This document shows positions 46,651 to 57,190 of a stretch of DNA of 64,000 nt, in pieces. The translations under genes were made by a program, and so were the position numbers. Each line of letters starts with the position of its first letter. Position 1 is the first letter of the stretch. Source of the DNA: Isoetes taiwanensis (lineage: Eukaryota > Streptophyta > Lycopodiopsida > Isoetales > Isoetaceae); the NCBI GenBank assembly GCA_021234155.1, contig JAJEKV010000020.1, forward strand, positions 124,001-188,000, read 5' to 3'. The notes under the pieces were generated by a model that made no database searches, was not told the DNA's origin, and was given only the letters and a program-made list of their open reading frames with translations.

Positions 46651-47185
46651 TTGTTCTAGATCAGCATTTGGGTAGCGATACCCTTGGTATCAAGAGACCT
46701 CTACAAATGAGACCATATCTCCTTAAACTCGAATTTCATGTCCAATTGTCTCTTCAACCAATATTTTGATAAGAGCACAAGCTTTTTGATTTATCCTGCC
46801 AGCATCTGCTGACTTGGTGCTGATAAAGCCTTCATCAAACACCGCTCCCATGTCACTAAATATCAAATAATTCACCATGAACTTCTTCTAAGCATGGTAA
46901 TTATTATTAGTGAGCTTTGCATTCTGTGAGAACTTGAATGGATCGATGAATATCTTATGTTTTCAGCAGCCAAAAGAAATGTTTGAGAAAATAAATTCGT
47001 CACCAAATACCTGAATCTTGAATTTTGTCACCAAAAAAAGTCTTGAACAACTCGAATCCCATATCAGAACTCGCTGAAAAATCCAAATCTCTCTCCCAAA
47101 ATACTTCCTCCAGGCTAAAAAGCAAGAATCTTCTCCAATGCTGTAAATGAGATTTTCCACCACTAAATCTCAGCCAAAGAACTTC
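46651..47185 (-). pseudogene. Copia gag, N-terminal part, decayed
   Basis: Minus strand after the 5' LTR. NAKLTNNNYHA (about 46910) followed by MVNYLIFSDMGAVFDEGFIS is typical of plant copia gag (UBN2/DUF4219 type). Several stops are present. The region right after the LTR (47185 down) has no clear initiator-tRNA primer site. Confidence 0.65.
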
Positions 47186-47530
47186 TGAACACGACGACCA
47201 ATCCAATTAGCACAAAGCCCGCAAGATCGAATCAAGAGATAGAATAGAATAACAACTCTATTGAGAAAAGCACTAGAAAATATAATCTCTACTCCTCAGC
47301 ATTTTTCAGTACATAATGTACAATGAATATATATACAACTGGTGAGACTAAGAATAGTAGTCTACCGTTTAACCACCACCCACTAATTACGGCACGGATT
47401 TAGGGTCGGTGCTCAGTGCAGATAAAGTGCTGCCTTCTGTACGTTTCAACACCTCAGCACCCATGTGCTAAGTGCTGAACCACTTCTGTTTCAACACATT
47501 GTGCTTAGTCAGCATATTTATATTCCAACA
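47186..47530 (-). repeat. 5' LTR of the copia element
   Basis: 345 bp. On the minus strand it starts TGTTGGAATATAAATATGC and ends GTTCA. GAGAT follows at 47531-47535. Partner of 36370-36714. Confidence 0.85.
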
Positions 47531-47535
47531 GAGAT

Positions 47536-48085
47536 TTCACGTACTATGCCATGCATGGCATATCATCATGTAACTGCTAACCTTACATCAGTCAACCCCA
47601 TTGTGTTCAATGTGTGACCACACATTGACTAATGAGCAGATATTAACTACCAATCTAACCTTGGAGAAAGTACATAACTCAACCCTACTATGTGAAGCAG
47701 GTGATGATCAAAGAAACTCCTCCAAACTATCCATAAACAAAGCACAAAATCCTTCCAACAAAAACCAGGAAAAATCAAGTTTTATAGAGGGACAAAAATA
47801 CAAATACAAATTATACATTTTGTTTGAAGTTGACAGCCAACACAGAACACCCCTGACTTTGTAGAAACATATCGCATTGCTAAAATTAAATAGAGCCTTT
47901 GAAGAAAAACAAAAATCCAAGCTCCTAAGGCGTATGGCACAACGGAGCAATAATCCTTTTTCTCTCTCTTATTCTCTACGTCTTTGTAAACATCACCTTA
48001 CAGTGTATAACCGCACTGACACACCATTGATAAGAACAAAAGGTTACAACAAAGAAATACTACTTTGAAATCAATTTAAATATAA
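47536..48085. other. No gene recognised
   Basis: AT-rich. The small frames 47601-47864 and 47708-47950 lack any conserved motif. Confidence 0.4.
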
Positions 48086-48086
48086 A

Positions 48087-48276
48087 AAATACATATTCGA
48101 GGGGCGGATAACTGAAAGGAATACAAGTGTAACAGCATAATTTCTAGGACCCATTACCCACAGAGCTATCATATATAAATATACTGCAACCACCTGCATT
48201 TTCTTTACATTTGGTGGCTTCAGGATATATAAGTTCAAGGAGACTTGAGGAAGCTTCCCTCAAAATACAACTTGCT
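48087..48276. repeat. Dispersed direct duplication, copy 1
   Basis: Shares AAAAATACATATTCGA, GGATAACTGAAAG, AGAGCTATCATATATAAATA and AAGGAGACTTGAGG, in this order, with 48810-49015. The copies differ by several substitutions and one insertion of about 20 bp in copy 2. Confidence 0.85.
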
Positions 48277-48540
48277 TGACCCAAATCTTCAATATTGAGC
48301 AGCCACAGGCCATTATATATCAAGTACCTAATCTTTCTGTGTGTTGGCATATCAATCTTTTCTTCCATTGGCACGAATGCTTCTTTTTCCCTGAGCTTTT
48401 GCAAGAGATAAGCAATTGCCAGTACAATTTGCTCTCAAAAACTATCAGGAACTGTGACTGTGCCAAGGGATCCATCGTGGGAATAGAAGGGCCCGCGCTA
48501 GATAAGGAGTTGCATTCAATCTTAGCCAATCGAACCTAAG
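48144..48540 (-). pseudogene. Gene-like fragment, family not recognised
   Basis: The minus-strand frame 48404-48144 reads like real coding sequence: MPTHRKIRYLIYNGLWLLN followed by LREASSSLLELIYPEATKC. A second frame just upstream (48529-48320) has LAQSQFLIVFESKLYWQLL and would join after a frameshift near 48410. I cannot name the family. It could be a truncated host gene, a processed copy or part of a captured exon. Its 3' part lies in the repeat whose second copy is at 48810-49015, so part was duplicated. Confidence 0.35.
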
Positions 48541-48809
48541 AAAGGAAAGAGTTTGTCTAGTGCCTAGGCCTATTTGCAAGCCGAAGTACGAGGATAGAAG
48601 CTTCTTCAAGTAGATACCTATCGCGCCACATATCCCCATGCCGGGCCTGCGACATTCTCAAAAAGACACAAATAATTATTTTTCTCAGCCGTCCGTTGAC
48701 ATAAATTAGCATCCAATGATGTAAAAGAAGGTCCGTGTCATATTTTAGGGCATGTGGATAGGCTAGGCTTTTAGATGATGTGACACTCGAGGTAGGGCTG
48801 TTGCGCTAA

Positions 48810-49015
48810 AAATACATATTCGAAGGCCGGATAACTGAAAGAAATACAAGTGTAACAGCACAATTTCCTGATCCATTACCCATAGAGCTATCATATATAA
48901 ATATACTTTAACCACTTGCATTTTCTTTATATTTTAGCAGCTTCAGGATTTAAAACCCAGGATTACATATACAATTTCAAGGAGACTTGAGGCAAGCTTC
49001 CCTCAAAAAAGCAAC
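48810..49015. repeat. Dispersed direct duplication, copy 2
   Basis: See 48087-48276. Copy 2 ends where an L1 fragment begins. Confidence 0.85.
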
Positions 49016-49019
49016 CAAA

Positions 49020-49440
49020 TTTTTTTAATATCCCCATAGGTGTTCATATCTCATCTGAAGATGCTTGGGAGGCAGTGATTAAGGGTTTGGAAAAGCACCT
49101 CTTTTGGTGGTCCACAACTAAGCTATCCATGGCCGGACGAATTGTTGTGGCAAAGCCAGCTCTTAGCAGCACATATATGTATATGACTTCACTCATGCTC
49201 GTGCCACAGTCAAAAGTACAGCTCATTATCAGGATTTTGCAGAACTTCATTTGGAGAGGGGAGACAGAGGAGGGTACTGATGTCAAAGTCAATTGGAAAG
49301 TGTGTGTTGCCACATTTTGGAGGCCTTGGGGGGATGACCAATATTCTTTTGCAGAGCAAAGTGATGATCTCCAAGTACATGGAGAATTTTGAATAATGTG
49401 GACGAGTCTCCAAGCTCTATTGCAGATGCGCATCTCTTTT
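49020..49440 (+). pseudogene. L1 fragment: ORF2 region after the RT
   Basis: The frame 49075-49392 has WWSTTKLSMAGRIVVAKPAL and ILQNFIWRGE. This matches the region at 6760-6920 of the L1 at 2288 (WWRGSKLSLAGGIQVAKSVL and IVRDFVWC). It is 5'- and 3'-truncated. Confidence 0.75.
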
Positions 49441-49449
49441 AGATCTACA

Positions 49450-50060
49450 TCTATTAGGCCACTCTTCGCTTGGGTACGATTTTAATCATCAACAACATAC
49501 ACTCATGCTTCTCATTTTCCCAAAGGGGTTGCTTATTCATGAGAGGAGACTTTACAATCCCTATGTTATTTTCACCAACTTGCATACACTTGTACTGCTG
49601 CGAGTTATTGGTCGATCCCTTTGGATGGTGGTCCTCTGGTATCTCCAGTCCATCCATTGGCTCAACGTTAGTGGAAAATGACAGGCGTGCATATGATTTT
49701 TGACCAATATAATACTCAGATGCAGTTGCTGACATAAAAAGAGTTTAGAGCTAAATTTCCTCCTCTTAAGGTGGGATCAATCTGTTTGGAAGAAAGTATC
49801 TTCAATTCTTCCTTTACTTGCTTATGTTTAATGCTAAAGGCCTTAGAATCTATGTCGCCATCCCAGCCAACACTAAGAGAGTAGCAATAAAGAGTGGGAA
49901 GTGCAATTTTCAATTTCCAGTAAAGCTTATCAACAATTGGAAGATAAGGAGAATGCTTCCCAATTTGAAAATGGAGGGATTAATGGCGCCATTCAATGGA
50001 AAAACCAAAGAGACTAATCTAAATCCATGGAATATGATAGCCATCGTAACCCAATGAGGA
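49450..50060 (+). pseudogene. Possible L1 ORF1 remnant
   Basis: The frame 49818-50057 contains LRIYVAIPANTKRVAIKSG, which resembles VCVALPMDQ and EVIVKSG of the ORF1 proteins elsewhere in the window. The match is short and the flanks show no further motif, so the call is tentative. Confidence 0.35.
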
Positions 50061-50594
50061 TTGGTGCAACCTACCTAATCTTGGAGTAAGCATGTTGGCA
50101 TGATGGATGCCATCAGTAAAGAAGTGTGAAGGTTTTGTAAATGTATAGTACAAGCAACAATAGTGAAAAAGGAGGAGCTTGAGATGTATCGTCAAAGATG
50201 GCACAACTTGAGCTCCGTCCTAACAGGGGAGAAGGAAGTGGAGAACATAATTGGCACCATATTCAACAAACAATAATAGGAAAAATCTGAAAGGGACACA
50301 CCTTCTAGCTAGGAAAGAAAACCATTTATTCTGCAAGCCTATATGACTATTGCCACCTCTGAAAAACAATCACTAAATTATGCAATGGCTAATTAAGAAT
50401 GACAGACATGTTCTAAATTACAAACATGGTATATAAGTCTGTGTGTTCTTTCATTAACCTGCCATGTAATATTGACTTTCGATTGAAAATAAGAATTCAA
50501 ATTGTCGTAAATGGTAGTGAGGAGGAAAATCACATTTTTTGAATTGAGAGTCTAAATGTGCCCTAATGCTATCCCATAAATTATCACAATTTCC

Positions 50595-50608
50595 AAAGTA
50601 AATAAGTA
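50595..50608. repeat. Target site duplication, left copy, of a retro-insertion
   Basis: AAAGTAAATAAGTA (14 bp) recurs at 51667-51680 after an A run. Confidence 0.85.
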
Positions 50609-51666
50609 TGGTTCCTTGGCGCTCCACCTGTGCCTGAGGCTAGGGCGGCAACAAAGAGAGGAGACCGCCCTCCTCTCTCTCTGTCTGGCACTGCTACAAC
50701 CACTCTTACAATTTTGAAATCATCCTTGAATGCTACTGGGGTTTGCCGGTGGTTTAGGAAGTTCTTTTCTCCAAAGATTTTACTGACTTTGTTTTGAAGC
50801 AGCTTCAAGGCAGTCTTTTTGGTTCGGGCTAGTAAGCCACTAAGGTGGTCTTTTACTCTCAATCTTTTCAACAGGAATGATGATTTTGCTACAGCAAATC
50901 ACACTGAAAGGAGGTGGAGCAAGAATGAAGTGGGAATTAGAAAGAAAGTTGTTTTGGATTTTTGTAAGCAGTCTTTCCAGTTGGATCTTCTGATTAGATG
51001 GTTTTTTTCCCTCCTCTTGCTCTTTCTTGGTAACAGAAAGATTTAGGGATGTTTTCTTGGAAGGAGCCAGAGTAAGTTCTGGATCATAATTCTACAGTTT
51101 TAAAACAGGTTATAAGATTATTTGAGATTGCCGAGCTAGGGATCTGATTGTGTCCAGGAAGACGCTTCTATATCAAGACCAGATATCATGAACTAAACTT
51201 TAGAGGAGTGGGTGCATGTCTAACTTATTGCAGGTTGGCTGATTGACGCATCCCGACAATACATCACCTTCTAATCTCACATTTATTAGTAAAGTTGCAG
51301 AATTTGATTATAGTTTGAAGCACATTGGCTTCTCTAAGCAGTGGGGGCGATTGTTCAGGATACTCTGCATCTCTCTTCTCTTCACTTCTAATTTTGCAAG
51401 AGGTTTCTTGGAGCATTCAAGATTGTCTGCAGTTTGTGGAAAGTGGGAATCTGACTCATGTAGTATTTTATTTAACGGAGATGTTGATACTGTAGTATTA
51501 GTTAGAAAGAAGAAGAAGTTAAGAGAGACTCATGAGTACTATAACTGCAGGTATAACTCAAATCTGTGTGGGATCCTTTGTAGTTAAATTATATCTGATC
51601 CATGAGGGATTTTTGTATTGTAATTCTTCCAATATGATCAATACAAAAAGTTCTTACCTTAAAAAA
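50609..51666 (+). mobile_element. Retro-inserted element of 1058 bp, probably a short non-autonomous LINE
   Basis: It is flanked by a 14-bp direct duplication and ends in a run of A (from 51661). The start has a GC-rich leader with GGAGACCGCCCTCCTCTC, as in plant L1 leaders. The middle carries frames without an RT or endonuclease motif, such as 50819-51046 and 51243-51587. The end (TTTTTGTATTGTAATTC and ATACAAAAAGTTCTTACC) looks like a plant L1 3' UTR. Either the middle was deleted or this is a short element using L1 machinery. A processed pseudogene is less likely. Confidence 0.72.
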
Positions 51667-51680
51667 AAAGTAAATAAGTA
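51667..51680. repeat. Target site duplication, right copy
   Basis: Matches 50595-50608 exactly. Confidence 0.85.
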
Positions 51681-52201
51681 CTATAAGGAATAAGAAGGGG
51701 ATTTATAAGTTGCTAGGATATCTAGCTGGCAAGAACCTTTATCTCGGTCTTTAATGAGATAAATATCTCTTGACTAAAGTTGGAATGCTGACTTCAACAA
51801 TGTATTAATGGCTATCTTTCCTATACATGTCTGCAAGCTCTGGGACATACATGTTTTGGACCATGTTAAGATCACACATATAAGTGTCATGCTTTGATAC
51901 ATGGTTAACAAGCTCATTTCCTTGCTTCTTTGTCCAGGTAGAAGCTAGTACCTACTACACGATCCCATCATTCGCAAATTGAATTGGATCGGTGGGAACT
52001 ATCGCAATTGCCATGAGAGGCATGCCTATATGAATATTGCCAACTGTGTAATTAGAAACCATCATCTAACACTACTATTACACTCTATTCTATTCTATTC
52101 TATAATTCCAGAACTCCTCACTACATCGTTTTGCATGATTTGGCTTTATACATTATTTAGGCCACAACGGAATCATCTTTAAGCGTTGAACCAACATTGA
52201 G
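51681..52201. other. No gene; short ATTCT tract
   Basis: AT-rich sequence without a recognisable gene. At about 52084-52102 a (CTATT)n tract resembles the tail of LINE family B, but the hairpin that should precede it is absent. Confidence 0.4.
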
Positions 52202-52400
52202 AAGAAGAAGAAGCAAATTTTACGTCATGCCACTTGGCAGCATCCCTTATGACATATGACGCATACACCACTCTAACATTGCTTAGTTGTGTGAGTGTTG
52301 AGTCCTGCCGCCAACCACCTTATATTGAATGCAACTCTTGGCGGCCTCAAACTTGAGACATTTTTGTTCTAGGATTAGTGTGTTACACTAGACAAGTGTG
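52202..52400 (-). mobile_element. tRNA-derived SINE, copy 1
   Basis: Minus strand. The head reads TTGTCTAGTGTAACAC, an A-box-like word of RNA polymerase III promoters, followed by CAAGTTTGAGGCC as B box. The 3' end has TGCC-AAGT-GGCA, then TGACGTAAAA and a (TTC)n tail at 52202-52215. It aligns along its length with copy 2 at 61815-62050. SINEs are transcribed by Pol III and moved by a partner LINE. Confidence 0.75.
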
Positions 52401-53673
52401 TAATTCTGATTCCAATGGTAATAAGTGTACTAACTCAGTTATATATAGGCAGCATGACCAAATGTTTTCATGGAGTAATTTTTTTTTTTAATTATTATTA
52501 CAAACATGCCGAGGGCTTTGACGCTTTCAATCATCCTGTATTGGCATTTACTAAAAAGTACATAGACGACTTAATTCACTTCTCAATATGGCAAATGATC
52601 ACAACAAAAATGTCTGTTAAAAAGCTATATAAAAGTGCTTCAAGGTTTTTGATTTTATCTAAAAAATACTCTAGAATCGAGAGTGATAAGCAAAATTGAG
52701 TTTCCAGTGCATGACGAGCATAGGAGAAGGACGCACTATACAAACATTGTGCCAAAAACACCTAATGAAAAACTTTAATATATATGGTGGGAGAGATCAT
52801 GGAAAATGAATAAAATGTAGTAAAACTAGGAATACAATAAAATCTTACTTTCAGCAAAGGCTTAGACAATATACATACCATATTTTATAAAAATATGCAA
52901 TGGGTCAAACTTGACCGAGATACATTACAATTTTAGAGAATATTGTTTTTCCTTCCCACCTCAAATTCTAGAATATTATTTTATAAACCAGAATATACAT
53001 TTGTCCAACATTTATAAGCACAAAGATTAGTGTTTTTTAATTGTTTTGACCTCTCTCAATGCAAGTTCTCTAGAATATAAGCTTTTAGTATAAAACTCAT
53101 GTAGTATATTTGTTAATGGAAAGTACGACATCTTAATTGATACACATGATGTAGAGCAATATCGTCACGCTTGTAACATTTGTTAATGGAAAGAATGGCA
53201 TCTTAATTGAGAGACATCACGCTTGTAACATTTGAACATGTACAACACATGGGATGATGGTCTTTACCCTGCTTTTGTATTGTCTACTACAACATTATGT
53301 TCTATTATGTTATTTATCAAGCATTGTCGGGTTATGTCAAATGACAAATCATCATGTAAGAAGCATAAGTTCAATGTCTTATATATTTACGAAGAGGATT
53401 GCTCCTCTTAAATGCACATATGATGTGCCATTTAAAGGATGTCTAGAAATGGTAAGAACTCAATTCACTTGACGACTTTCTATTTCTTGTAAGATGAAAA
53501 CAAATTGGTAAGGAAAAAACACTTGCAGATTGATAGAAAGGAATAGTATTACCTAACTACAATACTAATGGTCACTCTCCCATTCCTTTTGGTTGTGTTA
53601 TGCCAAAGAAAAACAAAACAAAATGTGAGCAATCATTTAGATGGTACTAAATGGCATCAACACAATTTTTGAT
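52401..53673. other. No gene recognised
   Basis: AT-rich sequence. A duplicated unit with TTTGTTAATGGAAAG and ATCTTAATTGA lies at about 53108-53235. Short frames without motifs. Confidence 0.4.
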
Positions 53674-53929
53674 GGCATCAAAAGTAAAGAATGAAGCACA
53701 TTAGTTAGAACTCTCAACTTGGTGGGAATTTCAGTCTTGTCGTAAATGACCTGGACTTGGCATCAAAAGTGAGGAACAAAGCACGCTAGTTAGAACTTCC
53801 AACTTGTGGGAATTTCAGTATTGTTGTAAATGACCTGGACCTGGCATCAAAAGTGAGGAATGAAGCACGTTAGTTAGAACTCTCAACTTGGTGGGAATTT
53901 CACCATTGTTGTAAATGACCTGGACCTGG
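53674..53929. repeat. Three-copy tandem array, unit of about 85 bp
   Basis: Units start at about 53674, 53759 and 53843, each with GGCATCAAAAGT, GTTAGAACT, TGGGAATTTCA and TGTAAATGACCTGGAC. The units are nearly identical, so the array is young. No coding potential. Confidence 0.9.
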
Positions 53930-55200
53930 TGAGAGTAGTTTACAAATAGTGTATGCTTAGTACAAATAGTTTTGGTGTTCTTGAAGTCTTAATGGCACAG
54001 GACAAATGTGATGAGCAAGTCATTTGATGGCGCAAAACAACAAGCAACAAGTTGCCCAATGGAATCATGGAGTATCAGATAGGGAATAGAATTGAATAGA
54101 ATTGATGGGAAGATGGAGAACGAATACTGACCTTCAAAAAAAAAAAAAGGGGAGAGAGATGGAGAACAAGCAGATAAGGAACCTAGGGTCAGCAAGAGAG
54201 GAATGTTTAACGCCATCCGTTTCTCATCTCTTTATCTTCAAACAACATATGCAGAAGAGGGAATGCATGGAATCATAACAACCCAATCTAAGGGAGACAA
54301 AAAATAAAAGTTGAGCTCAAATTGGATTCGCAAATCTTCAATTGAATAAATATTAAATGAATTGACAACTCAAGCATGACAACTAGGCATCGAATCTTGA
54401 TTTTGCATTCATCATAAAAAATGCCACTCTTTATTTATACTGATGGGGTTATTGAGAGAAAAAAACCTCTGGTTTGCCAGATTTTACATTATTTTTACAA
54501 AATTTTGATCGAAAATTTATCACCATCTACTTGAGAAATCAGATTTCTCCAAGTTAAAAAGGAAATTTTGGGGAGGAACCCCCCAATTTATTGGGTTCTA
54601 TACTATAGAGCCAAAAAAAGAAAAAAAAAACCATTAAAACCATTGGGGTCCTTAGAATGGAAAGTGGGGGGGTAAAATCTACCCATTGAAATAAAGGAGA
54701 TCCTAAAGCTGACAAGTGGAGGGGGCAGATGCAATAAAAGATTTGGGTAAAGGCGACAAAGGGTTTTTTTGTTGTGTAGCGCATAGAAAAGGCGGCAATG
54801 GCCCGAAGCTACGGCTATGGCGTTTTCCAATGCCGGATTTGTCAGTGCGGCATTAGAATCAACACTATTTTAACGCCGGTGTCGTCTCGCCTCGTCACAG
54901 ACTGTCAGGCCATGAAATGTACGTCTGCTAATTCCTCTTCTGGAAAAGCTCTGCTGCTCCTATTAATGTAATGAGGATTTATCAGGCACAGGTATGTTTT
55001 GATGCATGTGGAGCTGCGCTTTTTATTGTTTTACATGTGCGAGATGCCGGAAAAGTCCGGCTGGCTATGGCTGGCTCAAGTACCGCGGATTTGGTAGATG
55101 TCTGATGTGCGGAGTAAATTTTCTTTTGTGTTGTTAGGTTGGTTGGTGCGATACTCTGAAGTACACTGTAGAATTGCCGGAGTAAAAGCTTCTTTGTCCC
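53930..55200. other. No gene recognised; GC-richer stretch from 54780
   Basis: Homopolymer A runs occur near 54135 and 54625. From 54780 the sequence becomes GC-richer with unmethylated-looking CG words (GCGGCAATGG, AACGCCGG), like the start of a transcription unit, but no coding frame follows. Confidence 0.35.
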
Positions 55201-55350
55201 TGGCTGTTTGCAGGTCCCGATATCACCTAAGCCCCCTATCTGGCTTCTTACAGGTCTCGATATCCGCCACCTTTTTTGCCCTGGGCTGTTTGCAGGTCCC
55301 GATATCAGCCATGCCCCTTTCCTTGCTTCTTTTAGGTCCCGTTATCAGCC
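55200..55350 (+). repeat. Four-copy array resembling splice acceptors
   Basis: Four units of 40-42 bp each have a pyrimidine-rich stretch, CAG or TAG, and GTCCCGATATC with small changes. The AG positions are about 55213, 55253, 55295 and 55335. Alternate units are most alike (TGTTTGCAG against TTCTTACAG or TTCTTTTAG). Function unknown. Confidence 0.8.
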
Positions 55351-55850
55351 AGTCTTTTTCGTTAATGGCGTCAATGGGCTAAGTTGGAACACGTGATGCT
55401 GAAGAATTCCCACGAGGTGCCCTTTTTTTCCTATTTATTTATTTTTATTATGATTGGAAGTACTCTAAATATTGTGCATTACGCTAGTATTATATGTAGG
55501 GTTTGATGGATTCTTCTGTTTAGAAACACTTGGAAGTGGATCGAGATTGTTTGTAAGCAAAATGAGAATAAAATTCATTGGGGTGATTGAACACGACAAA
55601 TCACCACTTTTAAGACTATTGTCATGCTTTGCTCTTATGATTGTCTTTGGAACTGCCGAATCCACGCTTGTAAGTTTTTTGCATTCTCGGTGGTTGTTGA
55701 GGCTATTATTACCCAAAGTGGACTTCTTATACAGAATCAACACACTAAATCAACTATACGCGAAATCAACTATACGGAGGATTGCTATATAGAAACAACA
55801 TAAGTGAATAAATTAGTTTGAGGGAAAGTATTGGTACAACAACCCTTATG
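55350..55850. other. No gene recognised
   Basis: AT-rich. The frame 55472-55792 (106 codons) has no conserved motif. Confidence 0.35.
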
Positions 55851-57190
55851 CATCTCACCTAGGGTTTAGGCTGCGATACTCAACTATTGATCACATCTTT
55901 ACACTGCAGACCTTGATTGAGGACATCAGGAACCGACGGTAATCAGGAACCAACGGTGAGACATGTATTGCTGTTTTGTGGACTTCGCAAAAGCTTTTAA
56001 CACGGTGCCTGGGGAAAAGTTGTGGGCAAGATTGCAAGACTTAGGGGTCCTTGCAGATTTGCAAAATGTGCTATACAGACTGTAAGATATATGTTCAAGC
56101 CGATTGCATCTGACAAGCTAGCCACTCAGTAGTATTGGGGTCCTCCAAGGATGCCCTCTGTCCCTACATTGTTTGAACTGTACATTGACTAGTTGAAGAG
56201 CTGGCTTGCTGAAAATGGGGGCGACGGAGCTCACCTCTTGCACCAGATTATCAGGCAGCTCATATATGCTGATGATGTGGACCCCCTTGCTTACACTCCA
56301 GCCGACATGCAACGCCATCTCAATGCTCTGGACATATTATGCCAGTCGACTGCCATGCGAGTCAACCTGGCCAAGAATAAGCTGGTCCTCATATCATTTT
56401 CACGTCGGCCACGGGTCCCCTCTTCAGTTACCGAGGGTAAAATGTGGAATTGACATTCAACTACCGATATTTGGGAGTGGCGTTCCCCCTCTAGTGTGCA
56501 TTGGGATGCTTACATCCGTCTACGGGCGGCAGCAGGTTGGAAAGCATTGTATGCCATGCAGAATAACAATCACAGAGCAGAGTTATATGACCGGGCCCAT
56601 CAGTTGCACCTGTTCAGGGTCTTAGTAGAGCATGTCCTTTTATATGGAGTCGAGGTCTAGGGCCTCGTGGTGTCCCTCGCTACCTGGAATGATTTGGAGC
56701 AGGTACAGAAAGCCTTCTTGGCCTGAGCACTGGGGGTGAAGCCCACGGTTCCATATCAAATCCTGCTACAGGACACAGGTTTCTTATCTCTTTAGAGGGT
56801 AACCCCGAATCAGCGCATTGTTTACTTTCAAAAGGTAGTCACTATGGACGATGCTCGCCTCCCTAGTCTGGCTTATGTCATCGCAATAGGACCACGATGC
56901 CTCAAGGCCTGTTGGAAGGAAAAACGAACTTAGTGGCTCCCCAGATGGAATGTGCAGGAGCACAGGTGTATACAGGTGCAAACAGAGGCAGATCGCCACA
57001 GCTTGAGACAGTACCTTGATGACTGCTTCCTCAGCAAGCTCTAGATGCCGGCGCTTTTGAACAGGTCAAGATAACACATTACCAGTGCCATGTGAATCCC
57101 TCATGAGTGGGGTCCGCAATGTTACATGCATACCCATCTGCCTATGAAAAAAACGCAAACTCATTGCCTCAATCCTCACAGGAAACAACA
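55850..57190 (+). pseudogene. LINE family B fragment: reverse transcriptase
   Basis: The reading starts with RYSTIDHIFTLQTLIEDIRN (about 55875), then FVDFAKAFNTVPGEKLW (about 55977), IGVLQGCPLSP, IYADDVDPLAYTPADMQRHL (about 56260), MRVNLAKNKLVLISF and YRYLGVAF. The order and spacing match 42670-43500. It continues to about 57190 through the region equivalent to 43900. Stops and frameshifts are many. Endonuclease, ORF1 and 3' UTR are absent. Confidence 0.8.

Larger units (their letters stand above)
36370..47530 (-). mobile_element. Ty1/copia LTR retrotransposon, split by a LINE
   Basis: Two 345-bp LTRs (36370-36714 and 47186-47530) flank a minus-strand interior with gag, protease, integrase, RT and RNase H in the copia order. 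Flanks are GAGAT. Without the LINE at about 38375-44430 the element is about 5.1 kb, a normal copia size. The LTRs differ at many positions (roughly one in ten by eye), so it is much older than the gypsy at 7572. Frameshifts and stops occur in gag, protease and RT. Confidence 0.9.

Noticed and set aside
52084-52102. CTATT repeat as a tail of LINE family B
   Set aside because: The upstream CATAGGCC and hairpin are missing, so only a simple repeat can be claimed.
53674-53929. Possible CRISPR-like array
   Set aside because: Units are direct tandem copies of the whole 85 bp without variable spacers, in plant DNA.
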